Assembly (NCBI RefSeq): GCF_900142385.1
Contig: NZ_FRAQ01000001.1
Location: 1,488,001 to 1,552,000, forward strand
Length of the DNA stretch: 64,000 bases
Direction: 5' to 3'
Source of the DNA: Marinobacter antarcticus
GTDB lineage: Bacteria; Pseudomonadota; Gammaproteobacteria; Pseudomonadales; Oleiphilaceae
Part shown: positions 1 through 9,626 of the stretch, one piece after another
Layout: each line of letters opens with the position of its first letter
Position numbering within the stretch: position 1 is the stretch's first letter
Notes under the pieces: model-generated
What the model was told of the DNA's origin: nothing
The model's input: the letters and a program-made list of their open reading frames with translations, nothing else
Databases searched by the model: none
Made by a program: the position numbers and the translations under genes

Positions 1-822
1 TCTGCAGAGTCTGCCGTCGGGCAGGCACAGGCTCAGGGAGAGGTCAGCCGTGATGCGGTTGCGGCGGTTAATGCCCAGCAGCGTGAAGTGGCGGAGGTAT
101 CTGAAACCATGGCGGCTATGTCTCATAGCATCGCCGGGGTTGCGGGCAACATTCAGGAAGTTGCCGGGGCTGTGCGCAGTGTTAGTGCTGAGAGTGAGGC
201 GACTGCTGGAATTTCCCGAGATGTGCGCAAACGGTTGGATGAAGTTGTCTCGAATGTGGAAAAAGCCGTAGCAGCGGTCAGCACGCTCAACACGCAAAGT
301 ACTGAGATTACATCCGTGCTGTCGGTTATCGGCGCCATTGCTGAGCAGACCAACCTTCTGGCCCTTAATGCGGCCATTGAGGCCGCGAGGGCCGGGGAGT
401 CGGGCCGTGGCTTTGCGGTGGTGGCCGATGAGGTAAGAACTCTGGCAAACCGGACTCAGAAATCCACTACAGAAATTGAAACCATCATTGCGCAGTTGCA
501 GCAGGGCAGTAAGCAAGCGGTATCGGTGATTGGTGATGTGTCGGACCAGGTTACGGAATCATCTGCGGAGTTCCGTCGCGCGGATGAGCACTTCGATCAG
601 ATCAACCGGTTGTTAAGTAGTTTGCAAGAGCAGGCTCTGAGTATTTCGTCTGTGGCGGAACGGGAAGGCCAGCGGGCAGGGGGGCTCAGCGTTAGCATTG
701 ACGATATTGCGCGCTCATCTTCGACCACTGTCGAAGCCATTCAGCGCTCTGATAATGCCAGCTCGGAAATCAGCGAGCTGCTTGCAGCACTTCAAACCAA
801 GGCATCCCAATTCCGCGTGTGA
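1..822 (+). CDS. Methyl-accepting chemotaxis protein, C-terminal part (5' end outside window)
   Basis: The frame is open from base 1, so the N-terminal sensor and membrane segments lie outside the window. The visible 273 residues are the cytoplasmic signalling domain of a chemoreceptor. The conserved hairpin tip is readable ([20 protein letters not shown]), followed by [15 protein letters not shown], the region that binds CheA and CheW. Long heptad stretches rich in Ala, Ser, Glu and Gln flank the tip, as expected of the antiparallel coiled coil. The protein ends soon after the second coiled-coil arm and has no CheR-binding pentapeptide tail. The ligand cannot be inferred. It is convergent with the nitronate monooxygenase gene. 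Confidence 0.93.
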   Translation, partial: SAESAVGQAQAQGEVSRDAVAAVNAQQREVAEVSETMAAMSHSIAGVAGNIQEVAGAVRSVSAESEATAGISRDVRKRLDEVVSNVEKAVAAVSTLNTQSTEITSVLSVIGAIAEQTNLLALNAAIEAARAGESGRGFAVVADEVRTLANRTQKSTTEIETIIAQLQQGSKQAVSVIGDVSDQVTESSAEFRRADEHFDQINRLLSSLQEQALSISSVAEREGQRAGGLSVSIDDIARSSSTTVEAIQRSDNASSEISELLAALQTKASQFRV

Positions 823-859
823 CAGAAAGGGAGGCCTTGGTCTGGGGCGCCAGGTTTGT

Positions 860-1825
860 TTAACCGCAGACACGCGCCCGTGCGTCTTTATATTCCTGTT
901 TGAGCCGTGACACCAGAACCTCAACGCTGACTACATCATTAATCTGACTCACACCCTGGCCAGCCGACCATACTGTTTTCCAGGCCTTGGCTTCGTCATC
1001 CACCGGCTTGAGCTTTTCCCCATAATTGACCTCACCCGCCTGGTGCAGCTTATCCATCGGGAAACCCGCGGCCTCCAGGCTTTGCCGCATAAAGCTTGCA
1101 GGTACGCCGGAAACCACCGGTGTATGGATGATATCGCCGGATACAGATTCAATAATCATGTTGTGATAGGCGTCTTCCGCCCGTGACTCGGTGGTGTTGA
1201 TGAAGCGCGTACCCATGTACGCCAGGTCTGCGCCAAGGGCCTGTGCGGCGAGAACATCGTCGCCGTGGGAGAGCCCGCCGGCCAGCAAAATGGTGCCATC
1301 AAACACTTCGCGGATTTCGTGAACCAGAACAAAGGGGTTAGTGGTGCCTGCATGTCCACCGGCGCCGGCTGAAACCGCAATAATGCCGTCCACGCCAGCC
1401 TCGGCCGCTTTGCGCGCGTGCTTCTGGTTGGTTACATCGTGGAAGACCACGCCGCCATAGCTGTGCACGGCTTCTACCACTTGGCTTGCAGCGCCCAGCG
1501 ATGTGATGATGATGGGAACCTGATGCTTTACGCACAATTCCAGGTCGGCCTGCCAGCGCGGATTTGAGCGATGCACGATCAGGTTGACGGCATAGGGTGC
1601 GATGTTGGCTTGAGGGTTCTCTTCTTTCAGCTTCCCCAGATCCCCGGTCATCTGAATCAGCCACTCTTCAAAACCTTCGCTCGTGCGCTGGTTTAGCGCC
1701 GGAAAACTTCCGACTATCCCTTCCCGGCAGCACGCAAGGGCCAGTTCGGGGCCGGAGATCAGGAACATGGGGGCTGCGACGAGGGGCAGGCTGAGGGAAT
1801 CCTTGCGAAAAGCGGCAAGTGACAT
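860..1825 (-). CDS. Nitronate monooxygenase (2-nitropropane dioxygenase family)
   Basis: A 321-residue FMN-dependent TIM-barrel enzyme expected to oxidise alkyl nitronates such as propionate-3-nitronate to an aldehyde or ketone plus nitrite. The catalytic-histidine motif SAGAGGHAG is present, as are LAGGLSHGDDV and the phosphate-binding segment GADLAYMGTRF, typical of the family. The start at 1825 (MSLAAFRKD) was chosen because GGAG lies just upstream. The frame extends a further 30 codons upstream, but that stretch is not family-like. It is divergent from the DsbA-like gene across about 130 bp. Some members of this family are reductases or of unknown function, so the substrate is inferred. 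Confidence 0.88.
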   Translation of the reverse strand: MSLAAFRKDSLSLPLVAAPMFLISGPELALACCREGIVGSFPALNQRTSEGFEEWLIQMTGDLGKLKEENPQANIAPYAVNLIVHRSNPRWQADLELCVKHQVPIIITSLGAASQVVEAVHSYGGVVFHDVTNQKHARKAAEAGVDGIIAVSAGAGGHAGTTNPFVLVHEIREVFDGTILLAGGLSHGDDVLAAQALGADLAYMGTRFINTTESRAEDAYHNMIIESVSGDIIHTPVVSGVPASFMRQSLEAAGFPMDKLHQAGEVNYGEKLKPVDDEAKAWKTVWSAGQGVSQINDVVSVEVLVSRLKQEYKDARARVCG

Positions 1826-1953
1826 GAGATCTCCTTTATTTGTATTGGAACTTTTGTAGGGTATAAAGGATCTTAGCCTGCCTGGGCAATTGTTGAAATG
1901 TTCGCCTGCTAACAAATATCAGGTTTCCTCTGCAAAATAAAAAGGAGTCAAGA

Positions 1954-2688
1954 ATGGGTGAAGCAAAACGTCGCAAGCAGACCGGAGCGCCGCTGCCGCG
2001 GAAAACCAGCCCACGAAAGCCTCTGGTTATAGGCGTGAGTGTGCTGGTTCTCGCCGCCATTGTTCTTGGTGCTTTTTTCCTTACCGCAGCGCCCAAGCCA
2101 ACGTCGGATGAGTTGCCGGTTGCTGCACCTGGTGCAGAAGCCTTTCCGGCGCAGTTGGATCAGTTCGGCGTTTCTGTGGGAGCTGAAGACGCGCCGGTTG
2201 TTGTGCGAGAGTTTGCGGATTTTCAGTGCCCTGCCTGTGGCCTTTTCGCGGAAGCCAGCAAGCGCCTGAAGCAGGAGTATGTAGAGGCAGGGCAGGTTCG
2301 CTTTGTGTATTTTGACCTGCCGTTGCGGCAGCACCAGAATGCCTTTCCGGCCGCCCAGGCTGCTCGCTGCGCCGGCGACCAGGGGGCTTACTGGGAAATG
2401 CACGAACGCCTATTTGATTCGCAGTCTGAATGGAGTGGTTCGAACGACCCTGTTGCCACCTTTACGCGTTATGGCAACGATTTAGGCCTGGAAGAGCGCC
2501 GCTTTCGCCTTTGTATGACAAGCGAGCTGCACAGGGAAGCGGTTGAAGAAAGCCGCCGTGTTGCCATGCAGTTGCAAGTGACCAGCACACCAACGGTGCT
2601 GGTGGACAACATCCGCCTTAACCGCCCGGGCTGGGGCCAGCTTTCGGCCATAGTGGAGCGGGAGCTTTCCCGCCTCGGTCAGCCCTGA
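1954..2688 (+). CDS. DsbA-family thiol-disulfide oxidoreductase, membrane anchored
   Basis: 244 residues: a basic N-terminus, one membrane segment at about 23-44, then a periplasmic thioredoxin fold of the DsbA or DsbG type. The active site CPAC is at 92-95 (FADFQCPACG), and the cis-proline loop STPTVLVD is near 217. The large helical insertion of the DsbA family lies between them. The anchor with a CPAC centre resembles the thioredoxin_4 subgroup rather than classical soluble DsbA (CPHC). It may oxidise or isomerise envelope cysteines; the partner is unknown. AAGGAG precedes the ATG. Confidence 0.85.
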   Translation: MGEAKRRKQTGAPLPRKTSPRKPLVIGVSVLVLAAIVLGAFFLTAAPKPTSDELPVAAPGAEAFPAQLDQFGVSVGAEDAPVVVREFADFQCPACGLFAEASKRLKQEYVEAGQVRFVYFDLPLRQHQNAFPAAQAARCAGDQGAYWEMHERLFDSQSEWSGSNDPVATFTRYGNDLGLEERRFRLCMTSELHREAVEESRRVAMQLQVTSTPTVLVDNIRLNRPGWGQLSAIVERELSRLGQP

Positions 2689-2796
2689 CTTGAACATAAG
2701 CCAGAGTGGGGTAGAATCTGCGTCCTCTCTGGTCAGGCCTTCCAGATAAATAAACCCATGCTCCGGATTTACGATCCGGCCCGCAGGAGGATCCCC

Positions 2797-3813
2797 ATGA
2801 GCAACAATGTTGTTGTCTGCGCGCTTTATAAGTTCGCCGTTCTGAATGATTACAAAATCCTTCGCCAGCCACTGCTGGATATCATGCTGGCCAACGGTGT
2901 GCACGGCACTCTGTTGCTGGCCCGGGAAGGTATCAATGGCACGATTGCCGGAAGCCGCAGCGGTATTGATGCGGTTCAGGCCTGGCTGTCCAGCGATGAG
3001 CGTTTTAATGGTATTGATTACAAGGAATCGTTTGTAGATACCCAGCCGTTCAAACGCACCAAGGTGAAGCTAAAGAAAGAGATCGTCACCATGGGCGTTG
3101 ATGGCATTGATCCGAAACGCATTGTGGGCACGTTCGTGGAGCCGGGTGACTGGAACGCTCTGATTTCGGATCCCGAGGTTCTTCTTGTCGATACCCGTAA
3201 TCAGTACGAAGTGGAAATCGGCACCTTCACGAACGCCGTTAATCCTGCCACGGATACTTTTCGAGAGTTTCCAGAGTATGTGAAGCAGAATCTCGACCCG
3301 GCAAAACATAAAAAAGTTGCCATGTTCTGTACCGGCGGTATTCGTTGCGAAAAATCCACGGCGTACTTGAGGGAGCAGGGTTTTGAGGAGGTTTATCACC
3401 TCAGGGGCGGCATCCTGAAATACCTGGAAGAAGTGCCTGAAGAGCAAAGCCTCTGGAAAGGTGAATGTTTTGTATTTGACGATCGGGTTACGGTCAATCA
3501 TCGTTTGGAGCGCGGCGGTTACGACCAGTGCCATGCCTGTCGTCGCCCGATTACCGAGGCTGAGAAACAGCGCCCCGAGTATCAGCAGGGGGTTAGCTGC
3601 CACCGGTGTCTTGACTCTTTGAGTGAAGAACAGAAGGCGCGTTTTGCGGAGCGTGAGCATCAGATTCGTTTGGCGGAGGCTCGTGGAGAGTCCCATGTGG
3701 GTAGTGAGGCTGCCCGCAATATCGCTGAACGCAAAGCGCGCAAGAAATCAGAACGTGAGCGCCAGGCCGAGAAAAGCCTGCAAGGTGAGCTTCGGAACGC
3801 TCCCGCTCGTTAG
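2797..3813 (+). CDS. trhO: tRNA uridine(34) hydroxylase TrhO (YceA, rhodanese domain)
   Basis: 338 residues. TrhO makes 5-hydroxyuridine at wobble position 34 of certain tRNAs, an oxygen-dependent step on the way to cmo5U and mcmo5U. Visible parts are the N-terminal UPF0176 domain, a rhodanese domain with [16 protein letters not shown] (cysteines near 178 and 184), and a C-terminal cysteine cluster (CHAC and CHRC) followed by a basic tail. The length fits the E. coli family. The start at 2797 has AGGAGG at the right distance; an ATG 39 bases upstream in frame has none. Confidence 0.92.
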   Translation: MSNNVVVCALYKFAVLNDYKILRQPLLDIMLANGVHGTLLLAREGINGTIAGSRSGIDAVQAWLSSDERFNGIDYKESFVDTQPFKRTKVKLKKEIVTMGVDGIDPKRIVGTFVEPGDWNALISDPEVLLVDTRNQYEVEIGTFTNAVNPATDTFREFPEYVKQNLDPAKHKKVAMFCTGGIRCEKSTAYLREQGFEEVYHLRGGILKYLEEVPEEQSLWKGECFVFDDRVTVNHRLERGGYDQCHACRRPITEAEKQRPEYQQGVSCHRCLDSLSEEQKARFAEREHQIRLAEARGESHVGSEAARNIAERKARKKSERERQAEKSLQGELRNAPAR

Positions 3814-3845
3814 CATGTGTTAATTCGCCTTAACCAGCTATCCGC

Positions 3846-6083
3846 TCAGGTTGCTCGCCGTTTTTTAAGCTTCTTATCGCGGAGCGCCAGAGTAGTGGCG
3901 TAAATTTCGTGGACATCAGTGGCAAACTGTTCAACCGAAAAGTCTTTGGCAAATGCCAGAGCCTGCGCGGAAAGGGTGTTTCGCAGTTCATCATCCTCCA
4001 GTAGGCGCTTTACCTGCGCGCACCATTGATCCTGCCTTTCCGGGGTTTTGAAGCCGTTAAACCCATGGCGGACAACATCATCGATACCACTCGAGCGCAC
4101 AGCAACCACGGGTAAGCCAGCGGCCATGGCTTCCAGAATGACCATCCCCTGGGTTTCGGACTTGGACGCAAACAAAAAGGCGTCCCCCAGCCGGTACCAG
4201 ACGGCTATATCCTCTGGCGGTACCGCGCCAGCAAGGGTGATATGAGTTTCCAGGCCCAGTTCCCGGATTTTGCCCTGAAGGCGGTCTTTCTGGTGCCCTT
4301 CGCCGATCATCAGGAAGTGAAAGGGCTTGCTCGTTTCCTGTCGCAGCGCACTGATTGCTTCAATCATGAAATCGATGTTTTTCTCGTTCGACAGCCGCGA
4401 CACGCTGATAAAAACGGCTTCGTCTTTAAGCTTCAGAGTCTTGCGCAGCTGTGCGATCTCATCATCCGTTACCGCCTGAAAGCGTTCGTACTCAATCCCT
4501 GTGGGCTGCACAAAGGTGGGTGTCATCACGCCGATCATCCGGAGGTATTCCTCGGTTGAGTAGGTAGGCACGATAACGCCATCGCACTTGTTGGCGAAGC
4601 GTTTGATCAGCGCATGGGAGATAAGATTACGGAAAATAAGGCCTGGCAGCGGCACAAAATGGGCGTAATGCTCCAGCCTTGTGTGGTAGGTATAGATAGC
4701 TGGCACCTTGAGCCGGCGCGCCATGAACAGCCCGAGTGAACCCAGCCAGAATGGGTGGTGCAGGTGAATGATGTCCGGATGAAAAGCCCGTACACGTTTG
4801 CGGATACGGGCAAGAAAGATATTCGCTAGCCGGAACTCTCGCTTCTCGCCCATGGCAAGCAGGGAAGGAACCCGTAGCACATGCTCTTCAACCTCCGGCT
4901 GATCTTTGTAACGCGGTGCAACAACCAGTAGTTTGTCTCCAAGGTGTTCCAGACCATGCTGAAGCCGTGCAATGGAAATGGGCACGCCGCCAATAAAGGG
5001 CAGGTAGTTGTTGGTGAACATGGCCACTCTTAACGACTTCTCCAGCCACGGCGTTGGATCCAGGTTGTAGTCCGGGTAGTAATCCTTGCCGACAAAAATA
5101 ATGGCGTAGAGCTTGATGGTGATGGCTGCAAAGATGGCCACGATCAGAAGGAAATTGACGTAGCCGGTATAAAATAGTGAATAAAAGAAGAACCATAAGC
5201 TCTCGAGGCGTTTCAGGACCGGGTGCTGGCCGACTTCGAGTCGCTGCAGGGTGTGGCTGATCTCGCCTTCAGGGCTGATGTTCACCCTTACGTAATGATA
5301 GAAACTGGTGTCGTTATTCAGTATCAGCCCGCCTGCTCCGCCGGTGGTAATGAAGAGTGTGTCACCGAGTTGTTTCTCCGAGTACAGCGAGAGATTTGAA
5401 GAGAACACCAGGTCTATCTTGTGCTTTTTGACAGTATCCAGTAATGCACTCCGGAATTCGGGTGGGGCAAGATAATCCTCCGGCTGGTCGAAAAGAGCGT
5501 CTTCTGCCGGCTTGAGAGGAGGGTGCCCGATAAACAGAATTCTGGCTTTTGAGGTGTCCTGGCTAAGCAAGTCATCCAGCCAGCGGATCTGCCACTGCCA
5601 AGGTGTTTTCCCGGTGCTGTCCAGAAAAATCAGCCGGCTGCTACCGGCCTGAATGCTGAAAAAATGCGGCCCGAAGTGGTCATAAAACCGGAAGCTTCCG
5701 AAATCCTCATATTCGTGGGCGCCAAAGGTGAGCAGGTATGGAATGTGGAGGTGGCTGAGAGAGCCATAAAGGGCACGATATTTGTCCTCACCACCGCCAC
5801 TGACGGCGTTGCCGGCGGATACCAGGAAGTCCATTCCTGAGGCGTTGAGCTCCGGGATAATGCGTTCTTCAAAAATGCCGACGGAATTGTTGATGTTGCC
5901 AACTACGGCAAAACTCAACGGATCGCTGGCGGATATGTCGCGATGAATCTGCTCCACCTGTTCGTTATGCACGCCCGCGAAGTTTTTCATGAAAAAGTTC
6001 AGATAGGCTTTATAACCCACCAGCAGTATCACGATTAGCAGGCAGAGATAGAACAGCAGCTTTAACGGGTTTCGGAAGATCAT
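3846..6083 (-). CDS. Degenerate metallophosphoesterase-like domain fused to a GT4 glycosyltransferase
   Basis: 745 residues. Membrane segment at 9-27; a calcineurin-like fold at about 55-285; a hydrophobic segment at 296-332; then a GT4 glycosyltransferase from about 351 to 735. The GT half has FIGGVP, HLHHPFWLG, YTYHTRLEHYAHF, PTGIEYERF, SNEKN and the EX7E pair (E643 and E651). These resemble diacylglycerol glucosyltransferases of the alMGS type. The phosphoesterase half keeps the family's spacing and its GGAGG segment but has lost metal ligands: GNIN for GDxH, AGNAVS for GDxxD, GAHE for GNHE, SSNLS for GHxH; only the single GHPP histidine remains. It overlaps the upstream flippase-like gene by 4 bases (ATGA). 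Inference: glycolipid synthesis at the inner membrane, with a catalytically dead N-terminal domain. Confidence 0.82.
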   Translation of the reverse strand: MIFRNPLKLLFYLCLLIVILLVGYKAYLNFFMKNFAGVHNEQVEQIHRDISASDPLSFAVVGNINNSVGIFEERIIPELNASGMDFLVSAGNAVSGGGEDKYRALYGSLSHLHIPYLLTFGAHEYEDFGSFRFYDHFGPHFFSIQAGSSRLIFLDSTGKTPWQWQIRWLDDLLSQDTSKARILFIGHPPLKPAEDALFDQPEDYLAPPEFRSALLDTVKKHKIDLVFSSNLSLYSEKQLGDTLFITTGGAGGLILNNDTSFYHYVRVNISPEGEISHTLQRLEVGQHPVLKRLESLWFFFYSLFYTGYVNFLLIVAIFAAITIKLYAIIFVGKDYYPDYNLDPTPWLEKSLRVAMFTNNYLPFIGGVPISIARLQHGLEHLGDKLLVVAPRYKDQPEVEEHVLRVPSLLAMGEKREFRLANIFLARIRKRVRAFHPDIIHLHHPFWLGSLGLFMARRLKVPAIYTYHTRLEHYAHFVPLPGLIFRNLISHALIKRFANKCDGVIVPTYSTEEYLRMIGVMTPTFVQPTGIEYERFQAVTDDEIAQLRKTLKLKDEAVFISVSRLSNEKNIDFMIEAISALRQETSKPFHFLMIGEGHQKDRLQGKIRELGLETHITLAGAVPPEDIAVWYRLGDAFLFASKSETQGMVILEAMAAGLPVVAVRSSGIDDVVRHGFNGFKTPERQDQWCAQVKRLLEDDELRNTLSAQALAFAKDFSVEQFATDVHEIYATTLALRDKKLKKRRAT

Positions 6084-7138
6084 CCGGGTTTCCTGCGATT
6101 TTTTATCAGTTCTCTTTGCAACACGATTAAACCAATGATCATGCCCAGATAAATGGTGATCAGGCGCCAGCTCACAATAACCAGAATCAGGTGGTTTCCT
6201 GAAATGATACCGCTGAAGAAGCTGCCGAAGACACCTTCGGAAATGCCCGAGGCGCCCGGTGTTGGCGAGAAATACATAATAAATGTTGTCACAACCAGCA
6301 GCCCCAGTGACACGAGGTAATCAACGTCGTAACCCAGGCTGTGAATCAGCAACGCCGGAAAGCTGAACAGACTGAGCAGGAACACGGCTGTAAAAAGGAC
6401 CGAAAGCGCCACAAACAGCGGCCGACCCCGCAAGTAATCGCTGAAACTCTGGGAAAAACGCAGCATCTCCCGCCGGGCCTTGAACTGCCAGCGCTGGTGG
6501 CGAGTATCGCTTATGAGATGCCAACGGTTAAGAGCTCCAAGCAGACTGCTGAGCGGCCCGATGAGCCAGCGTGTGCGAAACAGCAGGATAATGAAAAAGC
6601 CCAGATATAGCAGAATGAAGATGGCCAGTGCGAAGCCCAGATCGCCGGTGATAGTCTGGCCGTCAAACGCATCCAGTGTCAGCAGGAACACCGGCGTGAG
6701 GGAGAATATAAAAAGCACGGCCAGCACGGTTCTGATGGTAGTAGCGGCTGTGGCTCTGCCTACGGGAACCCCATGACGATGCAGATACCAGATTTGCGCG
6801 AACCCTCCGCCGGTGGCCATGGGGGTAACGTTTGAGAAAAACAGGTTGATAAAAACCAGACGAAATATGACCAGAAAGGACAAGCGGTGCCCAAGTGCTC
6901 GCAGAGTGAAGTGCAAGCGCAAGCCGTCGGAAATGAAATACACCAGAAGCAGAGCTACCACCGCTACCAGGGTTTGCGGTGCAATCAACCGGGCATCAAA
7001 ACTGATGCTACGTTCTGCAAATTGATCGTATACCGCGTAAAGTCCTACCGCCGTGAGCGCAATAAAGAGCACGCTGAACAGAATAAGGCGTCGCGCTGAG
7101 GTTCGTTTCTGGTAGCTGGTTTCGGTGTTGTCAGTCAT
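6080..7138 (-). CDS. UPF0104 / lysylphosphatidylglycerol synthase TM-region family membrane protein
   Basis: 352 residues with about eight membrane segments. It matches the flippase-like membrane domain family (MprF or AglD N-terminal type): the NLFFSNVTPMATGGGFAQ motif, then LHRHGVPVGRATAATTIR and the SPTPGASGISEG loop are clear. Family members move or organise lipid-linked products. Its stop overlaps the start of the glycosyltransferase fusion by ATGA, so the two are translationally coupled and probably act on the same lipid. No good ribosome-binding site precedes the ATG at 7138; instead a perfect 9-bp hairpin ends 3 bases upstream. Confidence 0.82.
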   Translation of the reverse strand: MTDNTETSYQKRTSARRLILFSVLFIALTAVGLYAVYDQFAERSISFDARLIAPQTLVAVVALLLVYFISDGLRLHFTLRALGHRLSFLVIFRLVFINLFFSNVTPMATGGGFAQIWYLHRHGVPVGRATAATTIRTVLAVLFIFSLTPVFLLTLDAFDGQTITGDLGFALAIFILLYLGFFIILLFRTRWLIGPLSSLLGALNRWHLISDTRHQRWQFKARREMLRFSQSFSDYLRGRPLFVALSVLFTAVFLLSLFSFPALLIHSLGYDVDYLVSLGLLVVTTFIMYFSPTPGASGISEGVFGSFFSGIISGNHLILVIVSWRLITIYLGMIIGLIVLQRELIKNRRKPG

Positions 7139-7141
7139 GGG

Positions 7142-7166
7142 CTGCCCGTCAGAGTCAGACGGGCAG
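7142..7166 (-). promoter_or_regulatory. Hairpin immediately upstream of the flippase-like start codon
   Basis: CTGCCCGTC (7142-7150) and GACGGGCAG (7158-7166) are perfect inverted copies separated by 7 bases, with the start codon beginning 3 bases beyond the stem on the minus strand. It occupies the place of the Shine-Dalgarno sequence. It could restrain translation, be an operator, or be a remnant terminator; there is no T-run behind it. Confidence 0.45.
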
Positions 7167-7258
7167 TTTACAGGATACTAGTGACCATAAACCAACATGG
7201 TGGTGTCTGTAATGGCAAAGCCTGTGAACTGAACGCTGCCAATATTGGCATGCCGGCA

Positions 7259-7921
7259 CTAGGCTGAAGACAAAGCTCGCTGAATCATTACTTTCTGGTG
7301 CTCCGCAAAGTCCCGGATCACGGCCTGGGCTTTTTCTACATCCCGGTCTAAGACTGCCTGCGGAAGGCGTGTAAAAAACTGGCTTGTCTGAGCCAGGCCA
7401 TGGCGATATCGCTCGGCGCTCAGATAATAGGCGCGGCTCACCGCCGGCTTGAAGTTTGAAAGTGCCTCCGTGAGATACTCGTTGCCCACCAGCTCACAGC
7501 ACGCTTCCATCACCTCAAAACTCGCCTCAACCACCGCCATAATATCCGCCGAGGGCTTTTTCATTTGCTCCACAGCACTGCCGACCACTGCCAGCATGCG
7601 ATCCCGGTCGCTCTCCTGCCAGCGCTCGCAGAGCCTTGCCGCAAGCATCATGAGCAGGTGCATGTAAACGTCGTATAGCTCTGAAGCATGGTTGGCATCC
7701 AGCTTTGACGCGGCTGCGCCTTTGCGCGGCGTGATGTCGACCAGATGCCAACGTTCAAGGGTATACAGCGCCTCCTTCACGGAGGCCCGGCTGACCTTGA
7801 GTTCAGTAGCCAGTGTGGCTTCCTGAATGCGCTTACCAGGCTGTATCTGCCCAGTCATAATCCGTTCTGCCAGGTAATTGGCGATCTGCTCCGCCAGGGT
7901 ATTAGGCACCTTGAAATCCAT
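7259..7921 (-). CDS. GntR-family transcriptional regulator (FCD type)
   Basis: 220 residues. The N-terminal winged helix has the GntR pattern: LAEQIANYLAERIMTGQIQPG, then SRASVKEALYTLERWHLV. The all-helical C-terminal ligand domain resembles FCD but lacks an obvious full set of metal-binding histidines. The start at 7921 (MDFKVPNTL) fits the family; the frame runs a further 69 codons upstream without family likeness. Neighbours are the flippase-like gene (same strand, 120 bp on) and the divergent gloA, so the target is not obvious. Confidence 0.85.
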   Translation of the reverse strand: MDFKVPNTLAEQIANYLAERIMTGQIQPGKRIQEATLATELKVSRASVKEALYTLERWHLVDITPRKGAAASKLDANHASELYDVYMHLLMMLAARLCERWQESDRDRMLAVVGSAVEQMKKPSADIMAVVEASFEVMEACCELVGNEYLTEALSNFKPAVSRAYYLSAERYRHGLAQTSQFFTRLPQAVLDRDVEKAQAVIRDFAEHQKVMIQRALSSA

Positions 7922-8120
7922 AAAGGTTCTCTGAACAGGTCTTGAAAGCCGGCGCGCCGGGAGTCGGCTCTGCTCCGGCGGGAGAGTGTATGGGCGTGAG
8001 TTTATCACACCCCGCGCTCTGCCTATGAGGCGCCGTGCAAGGTGGCGGAGCCCTTGAAATCGGGTAGAAACGAACACAGGTATACACTTCGAATTATCAA
8101 AAGCAAAAAAGGGAAACCCC

Positions 8121-8669
8121 ATGCCCAAGCATTTTGAGCAAGCCCCCGGCTTGCATGAAGAGCCGGTTCCGGAAACGGAAGGCTACGTATTTAACCAGAC
8201 CATGCTGCGCATCAAGGACCCTGAGCGCTCCATGGATTTCTATACCCGGGTGATGGGTATGCGGCTGGTGCGCAAGCTCGACTTCCCGGAAATGAAGTTT
8301 ACGCTCTATTTCCTGGGCTACCTTGACGATCGGCAAGCGGGCTTTGTGCCGGCGGACGACGCTCATCGAACCACCTTCACGTTCGGCCGCGAAGCCATGC
8401 TGGAGCTGACCCATAACTGGGGCACCGAAAATGACGATGACTTTGCCTATCACAACGGCAACGACGAGCCTCAGGGTTTTGGTCATATCGGTATCGCAGT
8501 ACCTGATGTCTACACCGCGTGCGAGCGCTTTAAGAGCCTGGACGTTGAGTTCGTCAAGAAGCCGGATGACGGCAAGATGAAAGGCCTCGCCTTTATCAAG
8601 GACCCTGACGGCTACTGGATCGAGATCCTGCAGCCGGACATGCTGGAAAAGCAGCGCAAGAACAGCTGA
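8121..8669 (+). CDS. gloA: Lactoylglutathione lyase (glyoxalase I)
   Basis: 182 residues. It isomerises the methylglyoxal-glutathione hemithioacetal to S-lactoylglutathione in the cytoplasm. All four metal ligands can be placed: Q26 ([10 protein letters not shown]), E95 ([11 protein letters not shown]), H122 ([11 protein letters not shown]) and E168 (YWIEILQP). The length and the inserted segment between the two betaalphabetabetabeta modules match the longer, eukaryote-like and Pseudomonas-type enzymes, usually zinc-dependent, rather than the short E. coli type. Its stop abuts the convergent transporter gene with no gap. Confidence 0.95.
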   Translation: MPKHFEQAPGLHEEPVPETEGYVFNQTMLRIKDPERSMDFYTRVMGMRLVRKLDFPEMKFTLYFLGYLDDRQAGFVPADDAHRTTFTFGREAMLELTHNWGTENDDDFAYHNGNDEPQGFGHIGIAVPDVYTACERFKSLDVEFVKKPDDGKMKGLAFIKDPDGYWIEILQPDMLEKQRKNS

Positions 8670-9626
8670 TCAGGCTGATGTGTCCGTGCCGTCCTTCGGG
8701 GCGGCACCGGATTTCCCGCCATAACGCGAGGCCACGACCACCGCTGCGGTGAGTATCAATGCGCCGGCAATGCCAATCGGCCCCAGAACTTCTTCGAGAA
8801 AAATCCAGGCGAGCAAAGCGACAAACAGCGGCTCCAGCGTGACGATAATGCTGGAAAGCGTTGCCGGCGTGGTTTTCATGCCGGTAAAGAAGCTCACGTA
8901 GCCGATGCAGGTGGGCACAACGCCGATAAAGGCCACCATCAGCCAGTGCCGGAGTTCAAGCTCTTCAATCCCTTCAAAACCACCGCTGAGTGCCACCACG
9001 GGCAGCAGTATGAGTGCGGCGGTAAAAAAGCAGATAAATGCCGTGGTAAAGACGGGGGTGCCGGTTGAGCTATAGCGGCTTGTCAGCGTGAAGCCGGTGT
9101 AGACCAGCGCGGCCAGAAGCGCCATGAGTACGCCGGCGAGGCGCAGGGTGCCGCTGGTGTCCATATCGCTGAGCACCAGCATTGCGGTTCCGATGACGGC
9201 GGTAATCAGTGCCAGAATGGTCAGAAGTCCTGGTTTTTCTCCCAGCAACGGAGCCGCAAGTATCGCCACCAGCACCGGAGGCAGGCACAGCGCAATCAGC
9301 GTAGCGATGCCCGCGCCGGTCAGATCCACGGCAAGCAGATAGCTGCCCTGATAGATGGCTTGGAAGAATCCAAGCGCGGCAAGGGGCGCGAGGGATTTCA
9401 AATCCAGTTTTCTCAGGGAGTTGCCTGGTGCTGTTCCACCTGCGTTGGCGTTTTGCCGTTGCTCCCGGCGCATCAGCAGCCAGAAAAACGGCAGGGCGAC
9501 GACCAGCCGGAGAAAGGCAAGAGTGGTGGCTGGCAGCTCAGTCCCGGTAAACAGGAATTTTGCAACGATCCCCGTGGTCGACCAGAGCAGGGCTGCCAGG
9601 GCGATTAGCAGGGCGCCTCGAATCAT
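8670..9626 (-). CDS. EamA/DMT-family transporter (10 TM)
   Basis: 318 residues with two EamA repeats, each of about five membrane helices. LIALAALLWSTTGIVAKF opens the first, and VPTCIGYVSFFTGMK and LEPLFVALLAWIFLEE mark the second. An exporter of small metabolites or amino acids is likely; the substrate cannot be read. Its ATG overlaps the stop codon of the lutC remnant (AATGA), a relic of a former operon. Confidence 0.87.
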   Translation of the reverse strand: MIRGALLIALAALLWSTTGIVAKFLFTGTELPATTLAFLRLVVALPFFWLLMRREQRQNANAGGTAPGNSLRKLDLKSLAPLAALGFFQAIYQGSYLLAVDLTGAGIATLIALCLPPVLVAILAAPLLGEKPGLLTILALITAVIGTAMLVLSDMDTSGTLRLAGVLMALLAALVYTGFTLTSRYSSTGTPVFTTAFICFFTAALILLPVVALSGGFEGIEELELRHWLMVAFIGVVPTCIGYVSFFTGMKTTPATLSSIIVTLEPLFVALLAWIFLEEVLGPIGIAGALILTAAVVVASRYGGKSGAAPKDGTDTSA

